Source: Hyalangium versicolor (GTDB lineage Bacteria; Myxococcota; Myxococcia; Myxococcales; Myxococcaceae). Taken from it: DNA of 64,000 bases. This document shows positions 34,160-41,934 of the stretch, one piece after another (position 1 is the stretch's first letter; each line of letters starts with the position of its first letter). The notes beneath the pieces were generated by a model. It was not told where the DNA came from, made no database searches, and saw nothing but the letters and a program-made list of their open reading frames with translations. A program made the translations under genes and the position numbers. The DNA lies in assembly GCF_020103695.1 (NCBI RefSeq), contig NZ_JAHXBF010000008.1, positions 124,001-188,000 on the forward strand, in the 5' to 3' direction.

Positions 34160-34992
34160 TCACCGTCTCCGGATGGGGTCCCAGTCGCTGGGGATATGGG
34201 TGCTCCTGGACACGCTCTTGGGGCTGAGCCCTGGCAGGAGGGGGCTCCGCCGAGTGGACCGGGAAGGGCGGGGTCGCCTGGCGAGGCGGCAGGACTGGCG
34301 GCGAGAAGTACCGTGAGCCCCAAGAGTTGAAGTCGCTCCGCGTCCGCAGGTGAGCGTACCCCTGGGGGGTATCCGTGCTGACCAGCCGCGTCTCGTCGAC
34401 GATGTCCCGGATGAAGCCGAGCAGCGCTTCCAGTCGGCGCCGGGACTCTGGCGAGCCATTCGTGTAGAGCGCCTCGAGCTGCTGGGTCACGTCAGTGATC
34501 ACCGTCCGCGTGAGGCGCACCTCGTTCACGAGGTGCCTGTCCTCTGCGGTGAGCGCCGCGAGGGTCGGGGCATGGGGTGGCCAGTCCCAGAGATCGAGGT
34601 GGTACCTGGGACAGAGACACAACGGGCTGTCCAGGGGGGATCAACGACCCGATGCCAGTAGGGCTGGAGCAGCGGCTCCACCCGTTGGGCATGCGCGTAA
34701 TCCGCCTCGGTGAGGGAAGGGGGGCGCGATGGGCTCCGGCAAGCCTCAACGTGACCGAGTCGACACGGGGCATGATCTCGACCACACCGCCAGCGAGGGT
34801 CTGCTCGTGCCACTCACCCAGGCTCCATGAGCCGAGCCCCAGGGTGCTCAGCAGGCTCTGCCACTCCTCCCGTGTGAGGGAGCACAGCGCCGCGAGCAGA
34901 GAGCCCCTGTCCTTCGGCCACGCCTCCCGCGGCGGCAGGGAGGGCGGCTCCTTCGCGAGCCAGTATTCCCCACCCTCCATGGGATCGCCCAT
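34160..34992 (-). pseudogene. Hypothetical gene broken by homopolymer frameshifts
   Basis: Coding signal (high GC3) moves between three minus-strand frames. It begins at ATG 34992 (MGDPMEGGEYW), shifts within a six-C run near 34720, and continues with SLTEADYAHAQRVEPLLQPY. It shifts again in the six-C run at 34634-34639 into LALTAED-like LTAEDRHLVNEVRLTRTV, and a third time near 34245 to finish as IPSDWDPIRRR at the stop ending at 34160. Adding one C to each of the first two runs restores the frame. It is either a decayed gene or an assembly error; other long genes here are intact. The family is unknown. Confidence 0.6.
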
Positions 34993-35149
34993 GTCGACTC
35001 AGCCTCGGAAGACCTCGAGCCGCGGTGCCCATCGGCACATATCGAAGGGAGGCGCCATGCGAACCGTTTTGAGTTTGGCGTGGGCGGGTAGGCACGTGTC
35101 AAGACCCCGTCAATGGATCGGATCGTTGGCCGGTTCTGCTCCAGGCGGT

Positions 35150-35175
35150 CCCGATTCCGCCGAGACCTGGCGGAA
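35150..35175. repeat. 26-base hairpin element, copy 1
   Basis: TTCCGCC and GGCGGAA flank a 7-base loop. It is 25/26 identical to 41896-41921. It sits exactly where the cupin gene loses homology, consistent with a mobile-element end or an insertion scar. Confidence 0.6.
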
Positions 35176-35351
35176 GACGCCCGCGCCGGCTCGCTGGTCT
35201 GAAACAGCGGGTCGACGCGAACGGAGCCGGTGAAGTTGTCGGTCGGCCCCTGCCGCGCCGGCTGCGTGCCGCGCCGAGCGATGGTGATGGTTTGAGCGGA
35301 CGCGGAAGCGGCGAGAAACAGGGAGAGGACGGCCACCGCGAACACGTTCAT
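35176..35351 (-). pseudogene. 5' fragment of a secreted cupin-type gene
   Basis: From ATG 35351 (after GGAGGAACTCCC) the frame gives a signal peptide (VFAVAVLSLFLAASASAQ) and then RRGTQPARQGPTDNFTGSVR and DPLFQTSEPARA. This matches the N-terminal segment of secreted cupin-domain proteins before the beta-barrel. The frame then runs into the hairpin element and unrelated sequence, so the barrel with its metal site is missing. It is 20 bases downstream of the alpha/beta-hydrolase stop, so both were probably one operon. Confidence 0.6.
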
Positions 35352-35370
35352 GGGAGTTCCTCCTGGAGGG

Positions 35371-36291
35371 TCAATCCAGCCCCTTCTGGGTGAGAAACTG
35401 CGACAGAAGGTCAGCGATCTGGACATTGTTGAGATCCGACATGGGGAAGTGCGTGTTGCCACGAATCCCAAGCTCGGGCAGGTGCACGACAGTCACGTCA
35501 CCGCCGTGGCGGTTCACCACATCGCGGAACTGCTTTGCCATGGCGAGCGTGACGCGCCACTGGTCCTGGCCCGGATTCGTGGTTGGAGTTTCGGCAATGG
35601 AGTCGCCGTAGTACATGACGATCGGGCTCTTTGTGAGCTGCATGAAGTTCGACAGCGGTACCTCGACGCCTCTTGCAGTGCCTCCGGCGTACGTCATCGG
35701 CTCAGGTGCTTCGCCCAGCGGGAAGACGAAGCCACCACCCGGCTCATAGGAAACGATGGCTCGAACATTTCTGTTTTTGATCGCCGTGCTCCAGCCGAGT
35801 CCACCGCTCTGTGAGTGCGTGACAAGAATGCCGGGCCCGATCCGGTCGAAGAGTGCGGAAGCCGCGTTGGTATTGACTTCCGGGTCGTAGGGGCCCGTGT
35901 TGGGCACCATTTGCCGGAAGAACTGGTTGAGCGCCTCCGGCTCGCGCGAGAACTGCACGCCTGGGGAGAGGTCCGGCCACAGGCCCAGGCGGAAGACGCC
36001 GAACCAGAGCTGTTCGTCAGGCGCAGCCGTAATCGTGATGGGCTGAGTGCTGCGTGCTGCGCGGCCGCGTCGTGGTTGATCAATCAAATACACCGGAAAG
36101 CGACGGCGCAGGAAAATGCTCTGGAATCCCTCTCGGCCGTCCGGCGTGCTCTCCCACGTCCTCGCGGACTGGCCATGGCCGTGCCAGAACACGAGTGGAA
36201 GCTTTCTGGCATTTGCCGGGATCTCATAGTGATCAGCGCAAAGGCAACGAGGTATTTCATCAGCCCAATCCTTATCTTTGGCGTGAACCAT
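35371..36291 (-). CDS. Alpha/beta hydrolase, N-terminally damaged
   Basis: 306 residues as read from 36291. The fold is clear: LVFWHGHGQSARTWESTPDG oxyanion-hole region, YLIDQPRRGRAA, the nucleophile Ser in VTHSQSGGLGW, the YEPGGGF loop, and the final His in RGNTHFPMSD. These are the hallmarks of secreted esterase-like hydrolases that usually begin with a signal peptide. Here the start is odd: the first 25 residues look unlike the family, while a good signal peptide (MKYLVAFALIT) is encoded in a different frame at about 36258-36226. A small deletion probably joined the two frames, so export would be lost. Confidence 0.65.
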   Translation of the reverse strand: MVHAKDKDWADEIPRCLCADHYEIPANARKLPLVFWHGHGQSARTWESTPDGREGFQSIFLRRRFPVYLIDQPRRGRAARSTQPITITAAPDEQLWFGVFRLGLWPDLSPGVQFSREPEALNQFFRQMVPNTGPYDPEVNTNAASALFDRIGPGILVTHSQSGGLGWSTAIKNRNVRAIVSYEPGGGFVFPLGEAPEPMTYAGGTARGVEVPLSNFMQLTKSPIVMYYGDSIAETPTTNPGQDQWRVTLAMAKQFRDVVNRHGGDVTVVHLPELGIRGNTHFPMSDLNNVQIADLLSQFLTQKGLD

Positions 36292-36796
36292 GCGACTCTG
36301 TCATCGAGACGGCAGGTCTACGGGGGGAGGACCCATGGCACTACCTGCGCCGCGCTGCGCTCGCCGCCATCGAAAACCCTGGGACCGTCACTCTCCCCAG
36401 AGCCAGGACTGACGCACCTCCCAGTTCTCCACTCGGCAGAATTCCTTCGCCGTGTCCAGATGGGGCACGGCGAAGTCTTACGCAGAAGCGGACGTGTCAG
36501 CCGCGCGTGCTTGCGCGTCAATTGACGCGTCACCCCGTCTTTGGGCGCCATACCCGTCTCGGCTCGAAGAGGCGGAGACAGTTCCAGGTCCATCCTTTGC
36601 AAGACCTGCCGGCAACGCACTCTGTCTCTATTGAGTGCGCCCCCATATGCTCCCCTCTGCCATTTCCTTGTCCCCCCCACTCGCCCCCCGTGCGGTAGCC
36701 CCCTCGTTCGCTCAGTGCCATTCGTGCACCCGGAGTCGAGGAGAACGCTCGGTAGACAGGCGGCACCTCCCTTCTTCACTGGAGTCACGCATTGAG
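36292..36796. other. Intergenic region, no gene supported
   Basis: About 500 bases between divergent genes. Several open frames exist, but none has a coding look or a homologous start. The C-rich tract at 36650-36700 is low complexity. Promoters for both neighbours must be here. Confidence 0.4.
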
Positions 36797-39700
36797 TTGG
36801 ATGCTGTTATTGCGCGGCTTGCTATGGCCTCAGCCCTTCTGTTGCTTGCTTGCGGCAAGGGGCCCCACGACGTGGACGGAGCGTTGTCCCGCGAGAGCCT
36901 CAAGACCCAGATTCTCCCGGCCACGTCTGGTGAGCAGTGGCACTTCACCGGCTCTCTGGCTACGCCACGTTCAGGCCATACAGCAACGCTGTTGACTTCA
37001 GGCGAGGTGCTGGCCGTCGGAGGTTGGGGCTCAGATTCGGAACGCCTCGCCAGCGCGGAGGTATACGCCCCGGCCACGGGAGCTTGGAACCCCACGGGCC
37101 CTCTGGCCACGCTACGTTCAGGCCACACGGCGACGCTGTTGCCCTCAGGCAAGGTGCTGGTCGCTGGAGGTCAGGGGGCAAATGGCCCCCTCAACAGTGC
37201 GGAGGTGTACGACCCGGCCACGGTGGCCTGGAAAAACACGAGCCCGCTGGCCACAATTCGTTTCAGCCACACAGCGACGCTGTTGCCCTCAGGCAAGGTG
37301 CTGATCGCTGGAGGCCTGGGTCCAAGCGGCGACCCGCTCGCCAGCGCGGAGGTCTATGAGCCGGCTACGGCGACCTGGAGCCCCACGGCCCCCCTGGCCA
37401 TGGCTCGTTCCAACCACACGGCGACGCTGTTGCCCTCAGGCAAGGTGCTGATCGCTGGAGGCCTGAGTCCAAGCGGCCGTTTAAACACCGCAGAGGTGTA
37501 TGACCCGGCTACTGGGGCCTGGAGTCCTACGGGGCCACTGGCCACGGCTCGTTCCAGCCACACGGCGACGCTGTTGCCCTCAGGCAAGGTGCTGGTCACT
37601 GGGGGCCATGGAACCCATGGTTCCCTCTCCAGCGCGGAGGTGTACGACCCGGCCACGGGGGCCTGGAGCCCTACAGGCCCGCTGGCCACGGCTCGTTCCA
37701 TCCACACGGCGGCGTTGCTGCTCTCAGGCGAGGTGCTGGTCGCCGGAGGTTGGGGCTCAGACTCGGAACGCCTCGCCAGCGCGGAAGTGTACGACCCGGC
37801 CACGGGGACCTGGAGCCCTACGAGCCCGCTGGCCACGGCTCGCTCCAGCCACACGGCGACGCCGTTGCCCTCAGGCAAGGTGCTGGTCGCCGGAGGTTGG
37901 GGCTCAAGTGGCTCTCTTGTCAGCGCGGAGGTGTACGACCCAGCTACGGGGGACTGGAGCCCCACAGGCCCGCTGGTCGAAGTCCGCTCCAGCCACACGG
38001 TGACGCTGTTGCCCTCAGGCAAGGTGCTGATCGTCGGAGGTGTTGGCCCAAGCGGTCGCCTCGCCAGCGCGGAGGTGTATGATCCGGCTGTGGGGACTTG
38101 GAGCCCCATGCGCTTGCTGGCCACGGCTCGCTCCAGCCACACGGCGACACTGCTGCCCTCTGGCAAGGTGCTGGTCGCCGGAGGTTGGGGCACAAGTGGC
38201 TCCCTCGCCAGCGCGGAGGTGTACGACCCGGCCACGGGGATCTGGAACCCCACGGGCCCGCTGGCCACGGCTCGCTCCAGCCACACGGCGACGCTACTGC
38301 CTTCAGGCAAGGTGCTGGTCGCTGGAGGCGTTGGCCCAAGCGGTCGCCTCGCCAGCGTGGAGGTGTACGACCCGGACACAGGGGCCTGGAACTCCACGAG
38401 CTTGCTGGCTATGGCTCGTGTCGGCCATACGGCAACGCTGTTGCCCTCAGGCGAGGTGCTGGTTGCCGGAGGATTTGGCCCAGGCGGCTACCTCGCCAGC
38501 GTGGAGGTGTACGACCCGGACACAGGGGCCTGGAACTCCACGAGCTTGCTGGCCACGGCTCGCTCCAGCCACACGGCAACGCTACTGCCCTCAGGCGAGG
38601 TGCTGGTCTCCGGAGGATTTGGCCCAAGCGGCCCTCTCGCCAGCGCGGAGGTGTACAACCCGGCCACGGGGGCCTGGAACTCCACGAACCCGCTGGCAAT
38701 GGCACATTATGACCACACGGCCGCGTTGTTGCCCTCAGGCGAGGTGCTGGTTGCCGGAGGGTTTGGCCCAAGTGGCCCCCTCGCCAGCGCGGAGGTGTAC
38801 GACCCAGTTACTGGGGCCTGGAGCCCCACAGGCCTGCTGGCCATGGCTCGCTATGACCACACGGCCGCGTTGTTGCCCTCAGGCAAGGTGCTGGTCTCCG
38901 GAGGATTTGGCCCAAGCGGCTACCTCGCCAGCGCGGAGGTATACGCCCCGGCCAAGGGGACCTGGAGCCCCACGAGCCCGCTGGCCACATCACGCTCAGG
39001 CCACACGGCGACGCTGTTGCCCTCAGGCGAGGTGCTGGCCGTCGGAGGTTGGGGCTCAGACTCAGAACGCCTCGCCAGCGCGGAGGTATACGCCCCGGCC
39101 AAGGGAGCCTGGAGCCCCACGAGCCTGCTGGCCACGCCACGTTCAGGCCACACGGCGACGCTGTTGCCCTCAGGCGAGGTACTGGCCGTCGGAGGTTGGG
39201 GCTCAGACTCGGAACGCCTCGCCAGCGCGGAGGTATACGCCCCGGCCAAGGGAGCCTGGAGCCCCACAGGCCCGCTGGCCACGCCACGTTCAGGCCACAC
39301 GGCGACGCTGTTGCCCTCAGGCAAGGTGCTGGTCGCTGGAGGCCATGGCCCAAGCAGCGCCCCGCTCGCGAGCGCGGAGGTGTACGCTCCGGCTCCGGCG
39401 ACTTGGAGCCCCACGGGTCCGCTGGCCATGGCTCGTTCCAGCCACACGGCGACGCTGTTGCCCTCAGGCAAGGTGCTGGTCGCTGGGGGCCATGGCCCAA
39501 GTGGCGATCCGCTCGCCAGCGCGGAGATGTATGAGCCGGCCACGGGGGCCTGGAAAAACACGGGCCCGCTGGCCATGGCTCGTTTCAGCCATACGGCGAC
39601 GCTGTTGCCCTCAGGCAAGGTGCTGATCGCCGGAGGCCTGGGTCCAAGCGGCGACCCGCTCGCCAGCGCGGAGGTGTATGAGCCAGCCACGGGGGCCTGG

Positions 39701-41497
39701 AAAAACACGGGTCCGCTGGCCACGGCTCGTTCCAGCCATACGGCGACGCTGTTGCCCTCAGGCAAGGTGCTGATCACTGGAGGCCATAGACCCAATGGCT
39801 CCCTCGCCAGCGCAGAGGTGTACGACCCGGCTACGGGGGCCTGGAGCCCCACAAGCCCACTGGTCGAAGCCCGCTCCAGCCACACGGCGACGCTGTTGCC
39901 CTCAGGCGAGGTGCTGGTCACTGGCGGTTGGGACCCAAGCTTCAATCTCCTCACCAGCACGGAGGTGTACGAAGACACGGGCACGCGCCAGGAATGGCGC
40001 CCCGTCATCCCTCCACTCGCCAAGCAACAACGGGGTCAGATTCTCCGCGTCGCTGGGAGCCACTTGCGAGGTCTATCGGAGGCAAGCAGCGGTAACGCCA
40101 GGAGTTCCGCCACGAACTTCCCCCTGGTCAGCCTGTTGGCATTAGAAGGAGGAGCGCTGACACGCATCGCGTCCCAGGGTTCGTTCTCCGATACGGGAGT
40201 GACTGTACGAATGCCGGTCGTGCCGGACGGCTATTACATCCTTTCTGTGATGGCCAATGCCATCCATGGCGGGCAGATGCTGTTCGTCACCGGGCCTCCT
40301 CTGACAGTGCCCTTCATCACCTCGCCAAAGGACTTCGTCAACACCCCGAAGCCGGTCGTTGCTGGTACGGCAGAACCGGGGCTCTTGGTGATCGTGTGGC
40401 TGGATGGAGCCGTGGAAGGAACAACCAGCACCACCGCGCAGGGGCAATGGAGCTTCACCCCAATCACCGAACTGGGTGATGGGGTCCATCGGGTCGTGGC
40501 TGTTGCTACGGACGAGGGGGGCAACGTCAGCCTTGATTCCGAGGGACACAGCTTCAAGGTTGACACCGTGCCGCCAGCAGCACCTGTGGTGGCGGAGCCT
40601 GGGGATCTCGTCAACACCCCGAAGCCGGTCATTGCTGGTACGGCGGAACCCGATTGCTCAGTGCAGGTGCGGCTGGATGGAGCCGTGGAAGGAACAACCA
40701 GCACCAACGCGCAGGGGCAATGGAACTTTACTCCGATACTGGGTGATGGAGTCCATCGGGTTGTAGCTGTTGCTACGGACGAAGGGGGGAACAGCAGCCC
40801 TGATTCCGAGGGACACAGCTTCAAGGTTGACACCGTGCCGCCAGCAGCACCTGTGGTGGCGGAGCCTGGGGATTTCGTCAACACCCCGAAGCCGGTCATT
40901 GCTGGTACGACGGAACCCGGTTGCTCAGTGCAGGTGTGGCTGGATGGAGCGGTGGAAGGAACAACCAGCACCAACTCGCAGGGGCAATGGAGCTTCACCC
41001 CGGTCACCGAACTGGGTGATGGAGTCCATCGGGTCGTGGCTGTTGCTACGGACGAGGCGGGCAACGTCAGCATTGATTTCGAGGGACACAGCTTCACGGT
41101 TGACACCGTGCCGCCAGCAGCACCTGCGGTGGCGGAGCCTGGGGATTTCGTCAACACCCCGAAGCCGGTCATTGCTGGTACGGCGGAACTCGGCAGCACG
41201 GTCAAGGCGTGGCTGGACGATGATGAGACGAAGGCCGAAACGTTCAATGTGGGCGCGGCGGGAGACTGGCGCTTCATCACGCGCACAACGCTGGAACTCG
41301 GGGAGCACTCTGTCTCCGCCATCGCCACAGACAAGGCAGGTAATGCCAGCGAGCCATCCAAGCACCGGTTTGCCTTCCAGAAGAGTCATTACGGTTGGAG
41401 TTGCACTACCGCTCCGACCCTCCCTGTCGCCTGGATCTTGCTGGCGCTGGCCTTGCCTCTCTGTAGGCGCTACCGAGCACGACAATGGAAGATCTGA
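36797..41497 (+). CDS. Giant kelch-repeat lipoprotein with Ig-like repeats and MYXO-CTERM-like tail
   Basis: About 1566 residues from TTG 36797, or 1557 from ATG 36824. The frame is open further upstream, but this start yields a lipoprotein signal (LAMASALLLLACGKG). It is followed by 21 kelch repeats of 47-49 residues (about residues 54-1070), each with a RSSHTATLLPSGKVLVAGG core and an AEVYDPATGAW strand. That is enough for three seven-bladed propellers. After a linker domain come four Ig-like repeats (VNTPKPVIAGT with DGVHRVVAVATDE), and then a tail with YGWSC, a hydrophobic helix and RRYRARQ, which resembles MYXO-CTERM. Kelch propellers bind proteins or sugars; a cell-surface adhesion role is inferred. 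Confidence 0.88.
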   Translation: MDAVIARLAMASALLLLACGKGPHDVDGALSRESLKTQILPATSGEQWHFTGSLATPRSGHTATLLTSGEVLAVGGWGSDSERLASAEVYAPATGAWNPTGPLATLRSGHTATLLPSGKVLVAGGQGANGPLNSAEVYDPATVAWKNTSPLATIRFSHTATLLPSGKVLIAGGLGPSGDPLASAEVYEPATATWSPTAPLAMARSNHTATLLPSGKVLIAGGLSPSGRLNTAEVYDPATGAWSPTGPLATARSSHTATLLPSGKVLVTGGHGTHGSLSSAEVYDPATGAWSPTGPLATARSIHTAALLLSGEVLVAGGWGSDSERLASAEVYDPATGTWSPTSPLATARSSHTATPLPSGKVLVAGGWGSSGSLVSAEVYDPATGDWSPTGPLVEVRSSHTVTLLPSGKVLIVGGVGPSGRLASAEVYDPAVGTWSPMRLLATARSSHTATLLPSGKVLVAGGWGTSGSLASAEVYDPATGIWNPTGPLATARSSHTATLLPSGKVLVAGGVGPSGRLASVEVYDPDTGAWNSTSLLAMARVGHTATLLPSGEVLVAGGFGPGGYLASVEVYDPDTGAWNSTSLLATARSSHTATLLPSGEVLVSGGFGPSGPLASAEVYNPATGAWNSTNPLAMAHYDHTAALLPSGEVLVAGGFGPSGPLASAEVYDPVTGAWSPTGLLAMARYDHTAALLPSGKVLVSGGFGPSGYLASAEVYAPAKGTWSPTSPLATSRSGHTATLLPSGEVLAVGGWGSDSERLASAEVYAPAKGAWSPTSLLATPRSGHTATLLPSGEVLAVGGWGSDSERLASAEVYAPAKGAWSPTGPLATPRSGHTATLLPSGKVLVAGGHGPSSAPLASAEVYAPAPATWSPTGPLAMARSSHTATLLPSGKVLVAGGHGPSGDPLASAEMYEPATGAWKNTGPLAMARFSHTATLLPSGKVLIAGGLGPSGDPLASAEVYEPATGAWKNTGPLATARSSHTATLLPSGKVLITGGHRPNGSLASAEVYDPATGAWSPTSPLVEARSSHTATLLPSGEVLVTGGWDPSFNLLTSTEVYEDTGTRQEWRPVIPPLAKQQRGQILRVAGSHLRGLSEASSGNARSSATNFPLVSLLALEGGALTRIASQGSFSDTGVTVRMPVVPDGYYILSVMANAIHGGQMLFVTGPPLTVPFITSPKDFVNTPKPVVAGTAEPGLLVIVWLDGAVEGTTSTTAQGQWSFTPITELGDGVHRVVAVATDEGGNVSLDSEGHSFKVDTVPPAAPVVAEPGDLVNTPKPVIAGTAEPDCSVQVRLDGAVEGTTSTNAQGQWNFTPILGDGVHRVVAVATDEGGNSSPDSEGHSFKVDTVPPAAPVVAEPGDFVNTPKPVIAGTTEPGCSVQVWLDGAVEGTTSTNSQGQWSFTPVTELGDGVHRVVAVATDEAGNVSIDFEGHSFTVDTVPPAAPAVAEPGDFVNTPKPVIAGTAELGSTVKAWLDDDETKAETFNVGAAGDWRFITRTTLELGEHSVSAIATDKAGNASEPSKHRFAFQKSHYGWSCTTAPTLPVAWILLALALPLCRRYRARQWKI
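36956..40012 (+). repeat. 21 tandem kelch repeats, period about 141-147 bases
   Basis: The repeats are highly alike at the DNA level, with GCCACACGGCGACGCTGTTG recurring. A WGSDSERL variant occurs in repeats 1, 6, 15 and 16, including two neighbours, which indicates recent duplication or gene conversion. Confidence 0.9.
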
Positions 41498-41548
41498 GAT
41501 TCTCCTGGCGCTGTACTCTCCTGAGTCTGCCAGGACCGTCGGTGGGAC

Positions 41549-41572
41549 GGGGGCAGAATCGCATGTGCCCCC
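41549..41572 (+). terminator. Hairpin terminator after the kelch gene
   Basis: GGGGGCA and TGCCCCC form a perfect 7-base stem with a 10-base loop, about 50 bases past the kelch stop codon. The following sequence is not T-rich, so termination efficiency is uncertain. Confidence 0.5.
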
Positions 41573-41621
41573 AGTGTGACCCTTTAGCGGGAATTGAGCG
41601 AGAAGAGACAGGACGGAGCGG

Positions 41622-41896
41622 GCTTGCCCCAGTTTCGTGGACACAGGGATTATGCTGCCAACTTAGCAGGTAGGGCGGCCTTTTTCATACTCCCATGGAC
41701 TCAAGTAGCCCAGGCTCGAGTGCCGACGCTTCCGGTTGTAGAAGACCTCGATGTACTCGAAGAGGGCCGAGCGAGCTTGGCGCCGGGTGGTGAAGTCGGT
41801 GAGGTAGACCAGCTCCATCTTCAGGCTACTGAAGAAGCTCTCCACCACCGTGTTATCCCAGCAGTTGCCCTTTCTGGACATACTGCATTGGATGCC
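41622..41896 (-). mobile_element. IS3-family transposase remnant (3' end)
   Basis: From ATG 41881 down to the stop at 41663, 72 residues read MSRKGNCWDNTVVESFFSSL and then NRKRRHSSLGYLSPWEYE. This is the C-terminal part of the IS3-family OrfB integrase core, including the Glu of the DDE triad in VVESFF. Homology continues a few codons upstream (GIQCS) and then stops at the hairpin element. TTGCCCCAGTTTCGTGGACA at about 41623-41642 looks like the element's terminal inverted repeat. OrfA, most of OrfB and the other end are missing, so the element cannot move by itself. Confidence 0.85.
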
Positions 41897-41921
41897 CCGA
41901 TTCCGCCGAGGCCTGGCGGAA
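41896..41921. repeat. 26-base hairpin element, copy 2
   Basis: Same hairpin as 35150-35175 with one base changed in the loop. It abuts the broken end of the IS3 transposase and lies 14 bases from the 3' end of the RoxA-like gene. Confidence 0.6.
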
Positions 41922-41934
41922 CCGGGCTCTGGCT

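Noticed and set aside
33909..34622. 237-codon minus-strand frame taken as a single gene
   Set aside because: Only its first part has coding character; the end overlaps the coiled-coil sequence and the real coding signal switches frame.
36318..36788. 156-codon minus frame upstream of the kelch gene
   Set aside because: Arg/Gly-rich translation, no start context and no domain; judged non-coding.
37354..39626. Long reverse and shifted-frame open frames across the kelch repeats
   Set aside because: They stay open only because the DNA repeat has a multiple-of-three period; their translations are repetitive Pro/Arg/Ser sequence.
36956..40012. Regular repeats considered as a CRISPR array
   Set aside because: Period is about 144 bases, units are coding kelch repeats and no unique spacers exist.
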